Translations under genes and position numbers: made by a program
In this document: piece after piece, positions 8,997 through 16,119 of the stretch
Layout: every line of letters begins with the position of its first letter
Position numbering within the stretch: the first letter of the stretch is position 1
The notes under the pieces: generated by a model
Told to the model about the DNA's origin: nothing
The model's input: only the letters and a program-made list of their open reading frames with translations
Database searches by the model: none
Source of the DNA: Asterionellopsis glacialis
Lineage: Eukaryota > Bacillariophyta > Plagiogrammaphyceae > Rhaphoneidales > Asterionellopsidaceae
Assembly: GCA_014885115.2 (NCBI GenBank)
Contig: WKLE02001148.1
Location: 1 to 16,119, forward strand
Direction: 5' to 3'
Length of the DNA stretch: 16,119 nt

Positions 8997-9059
8997 CCTT
9001 TCTACAAAAGCGTAGCGTCGATTTCCCAGGGAAATCCACACTACACTCTTGTAGAAAGG
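8997..9059. repeat. 63-nt imperfect palindrome (27 of 31 pairs)
   Basis: The left arm 8997-9027 pairs with the right arm 9029-9059 around a single central A (9028). The outer 11 pairs (CCTTTCTACAA) and the inner 8 pairs (GATTTCCC/GGGAAATC) are perfect. The four mismatches are at 9008/9048, 9011/9045, 9016/9040 and 9019/9037. At two of them the left arm has CpG (9011-9012 and 9016-9017) where the right arm has CA, as expected if CpG decayed on one side. The 8-mer TTCTACAC stands just outside both ends (8987-8994 and 9066-9073), but not flush with the arms. It could be a tiny hairpin transposon (MITE-like), fused terminal inverted repeats, or a folded small RNA. The structure is certain; its function is not. 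Confidence 0.8.
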
Positions 9060-9619
9060 ACACTTTTCTACACAGGCAATCAATACATTCATTCTTGTTT
9101 ATGGTATATATCCCCACCTTACACTTTTAATATATCCGCATAAACTGATCCCCACTATTTCTTTACATAATGATTATTTTTTTATTTTCTCTTCTCTGGT
9201 TGAAATCATGTATGTTTGTACAGGAGCAAGTAATTACTGAATTAATTGTCATCAATGTCAAGCCCTGACAATGAAACATTTTCTTGCTCCAGAAGCACAA
9301 TAGCAATGTAGGCGTGATTGCACATGCTTATTGAAATCTGAAATTTGACTTGATAAGTTTGAATAAAGCACAATCATGTTAAGCAACAATCATCCTTGAG
9401 CTTAATAATTCATTAAGTATTAGTGCAATAACCGTTGCTTGGTGTGGTAAGGTTTGTACTGAAACAATACTAGGTATGCATTATATGGTTTGTTTTGTCT
9501 GTTGTCCATTGTCTGTTTTTGAAGAATTTCCAAAAATTTGTGTTGATCCAACTTACGTTGTCTGCATTTCATTAATGAAAAAGTTATACTCAACATCATA
9601 GGAATATATTTGCAAATCA
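9060..9619. other. Non-coding stretch, nothing recognised
   Basis: AT-rich sequence with no coding stretch I can support. A small inverted repeat CTTAAT/ATTAAG stands near 9399-9415. If the two-gene element of region 3 has a left terminal repeat it should lie here or slightly further left, but none can be identified without the right end. Confidence 0.4.
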
Positions 9620-10384
9620 ATGTCTGAATCCAATTGTGACCAACCTAACCAGTCAGTAAACCTGAAACGGCTAGAAAGGGATTTTTGGGGGGAGGACGAT
9701 GGGAATTCATTAAATAAGAGAGCAATATCAAAACAAAACAAACTACTTGGATCTGCACAGTTGACAGATAGGGATGAAGTTGACAGGGAAGATTCACCAG
9801 ACCTTCCTAATATACAATTCATCACCAATGGTTTCTACTCAACTATGGCTGATGGAATGAAAACAGCTCCACGGATTAAGAGTGTAGTTGAATCTATAGA
9901 ACCCCACAAAAATTTCATGAAAAATACTGATTGGAAACCATCTTACCGGTTTCTGCTACTCCTTGATCAGTGGGGAAGAAAAACTAGGTATCATTATGTA
10001 AATGAGGCTTTTGAGTAAAAAAGAGAGGTCAGTATGGAATTTGGTTTCTCAACAGAACATTTTACAAGCATGCAAGGATGGGTCCTTTCCTTCCAAAAGG
10101 AAAGGAAAAATGGTGCAAAAAGGAAACATGGAGAGACAGGTAGAACCATACCAACTATCTCCTACAGTCAATTGGAATCTACTCTAGGAGCAAAGAATAG
10201 TCCATTGTTAAAATCCTTACTCATCTCTCCCAAAATGAAAAATAACAAGGCGACTAATGCTGATGTATTTCTTCGTCTTTCTGATGTTTCTTCTGAAACA
10301 ACAGAATCTTTTCTGACTGGAAAGGAACCGTGGCATTCTTGTATTCCATTCTCAGTCAGGGTGAGGTTTTTGGAAAATCTATAG
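9620..10384 (+). pseudogene. Segment 1 (N-terminus) of the unrecognised plus-strand gene
   Basis: One frame from ATG 9620 to the stop at 10382-10384, with an in-frame TAA at 10016-10018. The first 60 residues are polar and charged (RLERDFWGEDD; LTDRDEVDREDSPD), typical of a disordered N-terminus. Then follow ADGMKTAPRIKSVVESIEP and a globular-looking stretch WKPSYRFLLLLDQWGRKTRYH. After the TAA come a basic run (FQKERKNGAKRKHGETGR) that could be a nuclear localisation or DNA-binding patch, and the segment LGAKNSPLLKSLL. Coding passes to another frame near 10365. Confidence 0.55.
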
Positions 10385-10797
10385 TTGATGATCCTAATTC
10401 CAGCTTGTGCATAAGTGAGGAACCAGAATATTTTCCACAACAATTAAGGAACCCAGTGAGAGTCAAAGGCCAAGTATTATTTAAAAAAAAACATCAGCAG
10501 TTCATCAAAGTCATTAATGAAGACAGCTTTGTTAACCGGATAACAGAATATGCACAATGCTTGCATTTGGGCTTTACCATCCTTCAATATATTTTTTCTA
10601 ATCACCCAAAATACAAAACTTGGAAGAGCAAGGATCTTTACTTACTGCTCAATACGTTCTCTCTACATTGCCACACTAAAAAGAGTTACATCTTGTTCCT
10701 AGCAAATTTGGCGGTAGCTTTCCCTCACAGTCACCTTCCCTGTCAAGAAAAACTGATTCTTTTTTACAAAATAAGAACTTGGCTGTTGAGCACATGA
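10360..10797 (+). pseudogene. Segment 2 of the unrecognised plus-strand gene
   Basis: Frame 1, with SIVDDPNSSLCISEEPEYF, then VKGQVLFKKKHQQFIKVIN and a leucine-rich part (TEYAQCLHLGFTILQYIF, LYLLLNTFSLHCHTKKSYI). The coding character seems to leave this frame near 10770, before its stop at 10795-10797. No motif recognised. Confidence 0.5.
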
Positions 10798-10990
10798 AGA
10801 ATTTAGTAAGTAAAAATGACATTGATCATTACATAAATGACCTACACGATGTGTTCTTCAGAAAATTGACATGTAACTCCTACCAGGTGGAATCGTATTC
10901 CAACAGTATCAACTACCTTATTGTGAGAATGAAACTCAACGCTTTTCCCTTTTTACCAGAACTGTCTCTCACACGAATCTTCAAAACACA
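10770..10990 (+). pseudogene. Segment 3 of the unrecognised plus-strand gene
   Basis: Frame 3, from QNKNLAVEHMKNLV into KNDIDHYINDLHDVFFRKL and SNSINYLIVRMKLNAF. It runs into the microsatellite that follows, and the frame formally stays open to 11087 only because the repeat has no stops. No motif recognised. Confidence 0.45.
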
Positions 10991-11065
10991 GACACAGACA
11001 CACAGACACACAGACAGACAGACACAGACAAACACAAATACACACACAAATACACACACACAAAA
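10984..11065 (+). repeat. CA/GACA-rich microsatellite
   Basis: About 80 bases of short units ACACAG, GACA and ACACAA running into (CA)n. It is read through in all frames without a clear protein meaning (a T/Q/H-rich tract). It lies inside the decayed gene, so it either expanded there after the gene died or was always a low-complexity linker. Confidence 0.85.
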
Positions 11066-11626
11066 TCATCCAAGTTCTCAGTTTTGACAATCACTAAACA
11101 GAAACAACCAATTAGTAACAAATCCAGGGTACAACATTCTGCGGTAAAACCAAGTCATACCTTCATGAATCTGCAGATTCTTACTGCAAAAACACCAATC
11201 AATGACAAAGTCTCTGTATCATTTGCAGTCAATAATAATGATTCCACCAACAGTTTTGCCACATCTAGTATCCTCTCAAAACAAAGGTCTCCTCAATTCT
11301 TCCTACAGAACATTGACAAAAGATTTGCTGGTGAAGTAATTATATCCCCACCAAGTTATTCTGACCATGCTGGTAGTTATGTTTTTGTGCATGAAACTAA
11401 TTATCTACTGAAAATGCTCATGTCTCCCATTGAATTTTACCTAGCTCATGATCTAAAAAACAAAAAAAAACGGATCAGCATATCTTTCAGAAAACCAACA
11501 TTTAATGTCTCTTTGCACTCCAACAATGTGGATACCATCACATGGAACATTCAGAAGTCCTTCTTTTACGGTACTGAGACCTGGTCACCCTTTCTTTTTG
11601 TCAGTAATCATCAATACCAAAATTAG
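11066..11626 (+). pseudogene. Segment 4 of the unrecognised plus-strand gene
   Basis: Frame 2, up to TAG 11624-11626. It has a globular, beta-like character (DKVSVSFAVNNNDST, GEVIISPPSYSDHAGSYVF, MSPIEFYLAHDL, TFNVSLHSNNVDTITWNI). An A9 run at 11462-11470 gives KNKKKRISISF. No known domain recognised. Confidence 0.45.
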
Positions 11627-11855
11627 CCTGCATATGATTGCAAAGTCTGTACTTAAACAGGGCAAAGTCAGTCATGCCTATGATGAGAATCACTAAATGA
11701 ATGTCTCCACCCTTGATGAAAATTTCCAAGGACATATTGATTTTGGTTGTGGTGGTCTTCCTTACAAAAATGTATCTACATTAAAAAAACAATGTGGGGA
11801 CCTGCTAGACTGGTGGGTAAATATTCTTTTAAAAGCAGCTGGGTATCATCTTTGA
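11620..11855 (+). pseudogene. Segment 5 of the unrecognised plus-strand gene
   Basis: Frame 3, from ISLHMIAKSVLKQGKV through TAA 11694-11696 to TGA 11853-11855. It contains GHIDFGCGGLPYKNVSTL and CGDLLDWWVNILLKA. Coding passes to frame 1 at about 11845. Assigned to the gene because it fills the gap between protein-like segments; weak on its own. Confidence 0.4.
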
Positions 11856-12759
11856 TGTAATTCAGGAATTGACTGACCATGTTACAAACAATGAGTTGAA
11901 CATTGGTTATACCTACAATATTCAGGAAAGATTTGAAGATTATTCTAGGCACCTGGGTGAATTTCTTTTCACTGGAAAACAAAGAAATGAATGGGCAACA
12001 ATACAACTGAAATGTATTAGTAGAGGTGATGCTACAAAGGAATACAAGGAAGAAAGGAACTGCCAGTAGTTTGGATATGACCGTAAAGGATGTCTGAGTT
12101 TTGCTCTCATGGACAACTCCAAGGAAGCTATACTCTGATCCATTAAATTCCTGCTAAATTCACGACATAACATTGGTGCATACTACAATAATAAAATGGG
12201 TACAAGAGAAATTATAAAAAACATCAACATTTTCTTCAGGACAATTGACAAAGCTTACTTGGATTTCATGCATCATCACATTACCAACAATGGAATTTCT
12301 CCCAGCATCAAGAAACTAGAATGGAATATTTTTTTGGATTTTTGGTTGGACGATAAAATGCAAAATGTACGTATCAAGGCCAGTGACGATGACAGTACAC
12401 CATTGTCTGCAGTGATATTACCAACTACCATTTCCTGTGATTACTGGTTGTTGCCCTGTATTCATTGGCTAATGAACCTTTTCACGTGTGTTATAAATGT
12501 TATCAGAAATCAGCCCTTTAGTGATCCAGAGGATGACTGGCATATTGATTTCATATTCCTGTCTTCTTACCAAACATTTTTAAAAATAATGAAGGAGATG
12601 AATGAATTGTCTAATTTTGGTATAAATGTTAAGGAACCAAAGTATTCACCAGTCAATACATACATCTCTAAAGCTAACCGTTACTATGGGAGCATTACTA
12701 GTGGACCCCATCCCAGATTCAGTGCACCCGGGGTGGACTCTTATGAAGTTTTTTTATGA
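11845..12759 (+). pseudogene. Segment 6, the longest part of the unrecognised plus-strand gene
   Basis: Frame 1, from IIFDVIQELTDHVTNNE to TAA-like end at 12757-12759, with TAG 12067-12069 and TGA 12136-12138 inside. Because the frame continues unchanged across both, the ATGs at 11869 and 12196 need not be starts. Notable parts: YTYNIQERFEDYSRHLGEFL (about 11907-11966), KLEWNIFLDFWLDDKM (about 12316-12363), a hydrophobic helix-like run from YWLLPCIHWLMNLF (about 12442-12483), DPEDDWHIDFIFLSSYQTFL (about 12523-12582) and ANRYYGSITSGPHPRFSAPG (about 12676-12735). The last two look like conserved globular boxes with aromatic and acidic residues. A frameshift follows near 12740. Confidence 0.55.
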
Positions 12760-12976
12760 AAATGGGAATAAATCTATTGGCACCTCCAAGATGAAAATGC
12801 TCAGGAAACAAATTTGGTCATTGTTCCAATGGATGAACGATTACCCAAAAGAGAAATTTGAAAGGGAAGAATTAATTATAAAGTATGATAAGGTAATGCA
12901 AGAAATCTGTTCTGTCAACAATGGTTTTGCGATTGGAAGTTTTTGCTTGTCATTGATAATACATACACATTGCTAG
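12740..12976 (+). pseudogene. Segment 7 of the unrecognised plus-strand gene
   Basis: Frame 2, from MKFFYENGNKSIGTSKMK through LRKQIWSLFQWMNDYPKEKF to FAIGSFCLSLIIHTHC and TAG 12974-12976. It continues segment 6 across the shift near 12740, since both frames read the shared stretch but only this one stays open. Confidence 0.5.
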
Positions 12977-12977
12977 T

Positions 12978-13303
12978 TTGTGCAGCGGAATTTTCTTAAA
13001 GGCACACTCCAGATTGCTAGGATCTTGTGTGTGTGTCAATGGTTTAGGATCATGGAAACATTTCACTGATACTGGCATTAAAGATGAAGATGTAGTTAAA
13101 GCAATGTGTAGAGTAGACAATGAATTCAATATAATATCCAGATATGGAGATATTGTGTTTGTGAACATTTGTTGTGACTCATCACCCCATTGACAATCAC
13201 AAATGAAGGATATTTTAAAAAAATTCTATATACTAGGAACACAAAAGGATATGCTGTTGTTAAAAAATATGGTTCTTCTACTTGGAAAAAAGTTACAGCT
13301 TGA
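12978..13303 (+). pseudogene. Segment 8 (C-terminus) of the unrecognised plus-strand gene
   Basis: Frame 3 from about 12978 carries GSCVCVNGLGSWKHF and KDEDVVKAMCRVDNEFN, then NIISRYGDIVFVNICCDSS, to TGA 13191-13193. A shift near 13187-13190 leads to frame 2 with ITNEGYFKKILYTRNTKGYA and KYGSSTWKKVTA, ending at TGA 13301-13303. The regular alternation and the AATAAA right behind support this as the true C-terminus. Confidence 0.5.
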
Positions 13304-13304
13304 A

Positions 13305-13310
13305 AATAAA
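13305..13310 (+). promoter_or_regulatory. AATAAA polyadenylation-like signal
   Basis: The hexamer AATAAA starts two bases after the last stop of the plus-strand gene (13301-13303). Position and sequence fit a cleavage/polyadenylation signal, but the region is AT-rich and the hexamer is common by chance. Confidence 0.35.
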
Positions 13311-13422
13311 TGAATAGTTCTTCATTTAATAAGGACAATTGTTTCCAAATTAAACAATTAAAAAGAACAAGTACATTGTAAAGTGGATCAAATCTAGTCT
13401 CCTATATTTGTTTACTGGTACC

Positions 13423-13432
13423 AAAAAAAAAA
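13423..13432 (+). repeat. A10 homopolymer between the convergent genes
   Basis: Ten A lie directly downstream of the minus-strand transposase stop (13435-13433), so its transcript would have a U-run right after the stop. No AATAAA for that gene is seen on the minus strand. Confidence 0.6.
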
Positions 13433-13944
13433 TCAATATCTGCCAGCAGATGTAAATTTGGATACCCAATGCTCCTTTGGTAATTTAACTAGATGGGCAC
13501 AGATGCTCTTTGGCCTTTTCTCAAAAACATTGGGACAATCTTTGATTACCAAGACACAGTCACCAATGGATTCACGGGGGGCCTCATGGTAGACAGGATC
13601 ACCAAGATTGGTGTATTCCATCTTCCAACCACCCTCAGTTAGGACACTATCATGCAGGTGATCATTGACAACACACAAGTGAACAATTGCTAGTTCCTTC
13701 AAGGAACCATCCATGAATGTGCAAGTAACAAATGCACGTACCTTGCTTGGATACATGCCCTCTCCATAAGTGCCTTGCATGGCATTGATGGTAAAAAAAG
13801 AGTGCTTCTTTGATTTTTGGTTCCCTACATGAAAGATAAAGCCATTAGTAGTCCGTTGTTGTGTCTCTTTCCCATAGTGTTGTTGATACGGACTGACTGT
13901 TTCTTGTCTCTTGAATTATTGGTTACTGAAAACTTTACCATCAC
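13433..13944 (-). pseudogene. Transposase C-terminal segment
   Basis: Opens after TAG 13947-13945, overlapping the end of the previous frame, and continues to TGA 13435-13433. It reads SPYQQHYGKETQQRT, NGFIFHVGNQKSKKHSFF, then YPSKVRAFVTC, LAIVHLCVVNDHLHDSVL and AHLVKLPKEHWVSKF. The Met at 13780 is internal. I recall a similar YP.K......F...H......HDSVL domain at the end of these transposases. Confidence 0.55.
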
Positions 13945-15023
13945 CTATTCATACCAAGGGCCTTCCAATTGGTAATTTGGATGAGACCTAATGCATTTTC
14001 TGGAACTTTATGAAAGGATATAACATCTCCACTGGAAAAATTGGGAAATAGAGTTTTCAACAACTCAGAATTTCTTAACACAGAAAGCAATTCAACAAGA
14101 TCCTTGTATTTAGTGTTTGTATTACACTGGTAAAGACACCGGAACCCAAGTGCACCATTACCAAGAGGATGACAAAAGATCTGGAAGGTTGGCTTGTTTG
14201 GAAAATGAGAGTTACCAGAAAAAACAGTATCCTCCTCACTGTCAGTGTCACCATTTTTTATTAAGTCATTCAATGCTTTTGAGTATCTTCCAATCTCTAT
14301 ACCCTGAATTCTTCCAAAACAACAATAGACAATGCTGCAATCATGCACCCTTTTCACAGATTGGTCCAGAAATATAGATCCACTTCTTTTCTGGGCAGTT
14401 CTGGCTGCTAATTTAACATTGATTTTGTGATGATGCTTGCCATCAGATGCAATAAAGTTAGTTGGCAAACTGTACTTATCCATGTCACAAACCAAGTGTA
14501 AAAGTTTATGAAACTTCTGTAGTTTCCACCCATTAACATTGGTTTTTTGGATAGTGTTTTTCATTGTGTCCATCAGTAGCCTAACCAAGTCTTGAGCTGC
14601 CTGCTGTTCCAATAATGCCTCTCTTCCTTCAAGATGACTCCAGGAACGAGCATTGTGACACCATGCATGGAAATAAAGCATCATTTCTAAAAGGTTGATA
14701 AAGTCAGTAGATTTAACAATTGCAGTTTTGGGTGTTTCTTCTGAAGCATTAGTAGAACATGAGTCATCATCAGAATGATCATTTTCTTCTGACAGGACGT
14801 CAACTGTGTCCTCCACCTGAGTATTAAATCTTTGTTCAAGAGTTTCTCTCCCTTCTTCTGTTAGGGAAACAAGTATTAGAGCAAAGGCAATGCCCATCCA
14901 TTCATCTGCAGTAACCTGTTTTGTATTTGTAACACCTTTGACAAAGGATAACTGTGGATATTCTTGCTTAACACTACTCCATCTAGCAGTGACAAAGGCC
15001 TGGGTCCTAGCAATTGCAGAAAC
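13941..15023 (-). pseudogene. Transposase C-proximal segment with FHAW, KFHKLLHL and ARTAQKR boxes
   Basis: Open from just after TAA 15026-15024 to TGA 13943-13941. The ATG at 14897 lies inside conserved-looking sequence: the same frame upstream reads AFVTARWSSVKQEYPQLSF and VTADEWMGIAF, so 14897 is not a real start. Counting from that Met, an acidic stretch is at residues 30-55, MLYFHAW at 73-79, GWKLQKFHKLLHL at 123-135 and ARTAQKR at 165-171. This continues the central segment after a one-base-type frameshift near 15010, with no gap. Confidence 0.6.
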
Positions 15024-15798
15024 TTATGATAACGTGTTTGAGAAGACCCTCTTTAAACAAATGCATCAGATCAACAGGTTGGGCAGAAAAGATGCCATGT
15101 TGGGAAGAACCAAAATAAACAGTCATGAAGGTGTTGTCAACTACATGTTGGGCCATACTCTCCAGATGGTTTAAAGCCCCCCTAACTGTATCATTGATTA
15201 AAGGCTCATCTGATGAGCTAGCCATTGAGAGAACAACATCACATAATATCTCAATATCCTGGTTTTTGATGTAGATGCATTTGTGTCCTGTGTCGTTTAC
15301 TTGCTGGAAAGAACACAGACAACTACAACTTATGCAGGCAATATTTGTGTAACCACCATACCTACCTGCCAGGGCATCACCGCTTTTACCATCACCAATA
15401 ATGTAGGCAATTGGGAAAAAGACATGCCTAAGGGATATTTTATCACCAATTCTTACATTCATCCATAAGCTATCTTTCTGAACTAAGGTCAATGAGCAAA
15501 GTATAGTCTTCAACATTTTATGGTAATTTCTGATTGATCGGCCCCTCCTGGATCTTGTATAACAGGTTCTATTCCTAGCTTTTGACATCTAACCCAGATC
15601 AGGAATATAACCTAGGGGTCTCCAAGATTCTGGACAAGCACGTGTTGCTTGATTCAATAGTAAAGATGTATACATGACAGGCTCAAGATTGTGTCTTCCT
15701 AAGATAGTGGCTGGTGATTTGTCTATGAAAAACTTAGTGGATTCACAAGATCTCTTGTGGGATTGATTTGTAATTTCTGAACAATTTCCTTGTACCAT
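15010..15798 (-). pseudogene. Transposase central segment with IIGDGKSGD box and Cys cluster
   Basis: One frame from about 15745 through the in-frame TAG 15591-15589 to TAG 15009-15007. Before the TAG it reads FFIDKSP, HNLEPVMYT and SWRPLGYIPDL. After it come RGRSIRNYHKML, IIGDGKSGDALAGRYGGY (about 15402-15349), CISCSCLC (about 15336-15313) and QPVDLMHLFKEGLLKHV (about 15078-15030). The Asp residues of the IIGD box and of DLMH are the candidates for metal binding. The Cys cluster between them resembles a small zinc-binding insert. The ATG at 15588 follows the TAG immediately, so it need not be a start. Confidence 0.6.
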
Positions 15799-16119
15799 GA
15801 ACCAGACAGGGCCTCATTGCAGGTATCTTCTGAAGGTTTGAAAATACCAAATGGATGATCTTTGTTAACGACAAGGTTCCTAATATCTGAAAACAAAAAG
15901 CAATTATTATGTAAATTGGTAATCGGATCTACAAAATCAAAATGAGGAACTTTCATGGTATCCCAAGATTGTCTATCAAGAGCATCCATGTTTGTGGGAA
16001 AAAGATGTTCTCCCTTGTTGTCTCTTTCAAGACTAACAATTGTATTGAAGGGCTTGCATTTTTCTCCAAAAAAATCAGAGAATCGTTGAAGAAGAGTCTT
16101 CCTAGATGCCCCCCCCCCC
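15730..16119 (-). pseudogene. Transposase N-terminal segment (partial at the window edge)
   Basis: Open without a stop from the poly-C edge to TAG 15725-15723. The frame begins upstream of the ATG at 15989: KTLLQRFSDFFGEKCKPF is in the same frame before it, so 15989 is not a convincing start. It contains HFDFVDPI, HPFGIFKPSED and EALSGSWYKEIVQKL. The family part NPTRDLVNPLS continues in another frame after about 15730, where a run of five A (15728-15732, plus strand) marks the shift; one base is missing or extra there. Confidence 0.55.
16109..16119 (+). repeat. C11 run at the window end
   Basis: Eleven C end the window, inside the N-terminal coding part of the transposase. It looks like an assembly break at a homopolymer and not a biological end. 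Confidence 0.7.

Larger units (their letters stand above)
9620..13303 (+). pseudogene. Long unrecognised plus-strand gene, about 1,200 codons, broken by frameshifts
   Basis: Protein-like sequence runs through this stretch and changes frame near 10365, 10770, 10990-11085, 11620, 11845, 12740, 12977 and 13190. In-frame stops on the path are TAA 10016-10018, TAA 11694-11696, TAG 12067-12069 and TGA 12136-12138. The ATG at 9620 is the first plausible start (MSESNCDQP). The last frame ends at TGA 13301-13303, followed at once by AATAAA. The family is not one I can name. The gene runs towards the minus-strand transposase, and the two 3' ends are about 130 bp apart. Its size, decay and position suggest a second protein of the same DNA transposon; an unrelated inserted element or a dead host gene remain possible. 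Confidence 0.6.
13433..16119 (-). pseudogene. DDE-type transposase, CACTA/Plavaka-like, frameshifted, N-terminus missing
   Basis: About 895 codons run from the window edge to TGA 13435-13433 on the minus strand. There are breaks near 15730 (frameshift), at 15591-15589 (in-frame TAG), near 15010 (frameshift) and near 13944 (frameshift). In order it has SGSWYKE, WRPLGYIPDL, RGRSIRNYH, IIGDGKSGDALAGRYGGY, a cysteine cluster CISCSCLC, QPVDLMHLFKEG, MLYFHAW, GWKLQKFHKLLHL, LAARTAQKR, and a C-terminal part with YPSKVRAF and HDSVL. I recall this series of boxes from repeated diatom proteins related to TNP2/Plavaka transposases, enzymes that cut and join transposon ends. The superfamily name is from memory and less certain than the fact that it is one transposase-like protein. 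The copy is dead unless several breaks are sequencing errors. Confidence 0.65.

Noticed and set aside
8987..9073. TTCTACAC as a proven target-site duplication of the palindrome
   Set aside because: The two copies are 2 and 6 bases away from the arm ends and the motif also occurs inside the arms, so it may be part of the repeat itself.
10779..11087. 102-residue protein ending in a TQTHRHTD-type repeat
   Set aside because: The tail is just the translated microsatellite; only the first part is counted as gene segment.
13941..14897. 318-residue minus-strand open frame as a complete stand-alone gene
   Set aside because: The same frame carries family-like sequence upstream of the Met and the C-terminal domain follows in another frame, so it is a fragment of the transposase.
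14890..15174. Plus-strand open frame opposite the transposase
   Set aside because: Shadow of the minus-strand gene with its conserved boxes.
1..16119. CRISPR array, tRNA, rRNA, bacterial operon, phage or viral capsid genes
   Set aside because: No regularly spaced repeats, no cloverleaf or rRNA-like sequence, no ribosome-binding-site pattern and no capsid-like motif were seen.

Overview
The window looks like a piece of a eukaryotic nuclear genome, most likely a diatom or a related marine stramenopile. Two protein families point there, both from recalled family patterns and not from a search. One is a non-LTR retrotransposon with the reverse-transcriptase boxes GLGQGGG and YVDDANN. The other is a DDE-type transposase with the boxes IIGDGKSGD, MLYFHAW, KFHKLLHL and ARTAQKR. 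I see no intact host gene, no tRNA or rRNA, and no bacterial-style operon. The whole window reads as a transposon graveyard: every long gene is cut by frameshifts and stop codons.

Region 1 (1-about 7620, plus strand) is one LINE-like retrotransposon copy, truncated at the left window edge. It contains an ORF1/gag-like protein (to 2184) with a coiled coil. Its ORF2 polyprotein (about 1955-7519) has, in order, an APE-type endonuclease, a reverse transcriptase, an RNase H domain, a Cys/His knuckle and a C-terminal tail. ORF2 is spread over all three plus-strand frames by about five frameshifts. The in-frame stops are mostly TGA, and at three of them I recall arginine in relatives, as expected for CGA to TGA decay at CpG. 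The endonuclease and RNase H each appear to have lost a metal-binding acidic residue, while the RT boxes look intact.

Region 2 (about 7620-9619) holds minus-strand coding debris with cysteine pairs that I cannot assign, several short perfect hairpins, and a striking 63-nt imperfect palindrome at 8997-9059.

Region 3 (9620-16119) holds two long decayed genes pointing at each other. On the plus strand (9620-13303) is a gene of roughly 1,200 codons that I do not recognise, broken by many frameshifts and a few stops and carrying a CA-rich microsatellite. On the minus strand (16119 down to 13433) is the transposase, missing its N-terminus at the window edge. Their 3' ends are only about 130 bp apart. 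The simplest reading is that both are cargo of one two-gene DNA transposon of the CACTA/Plavaka type whose right end lies outside the window. This pair is the best candidate for something undescribed. The window ends in a run of 11 C, and several frameshifts lie at homopolymers, so some breaks may be assembly errors.
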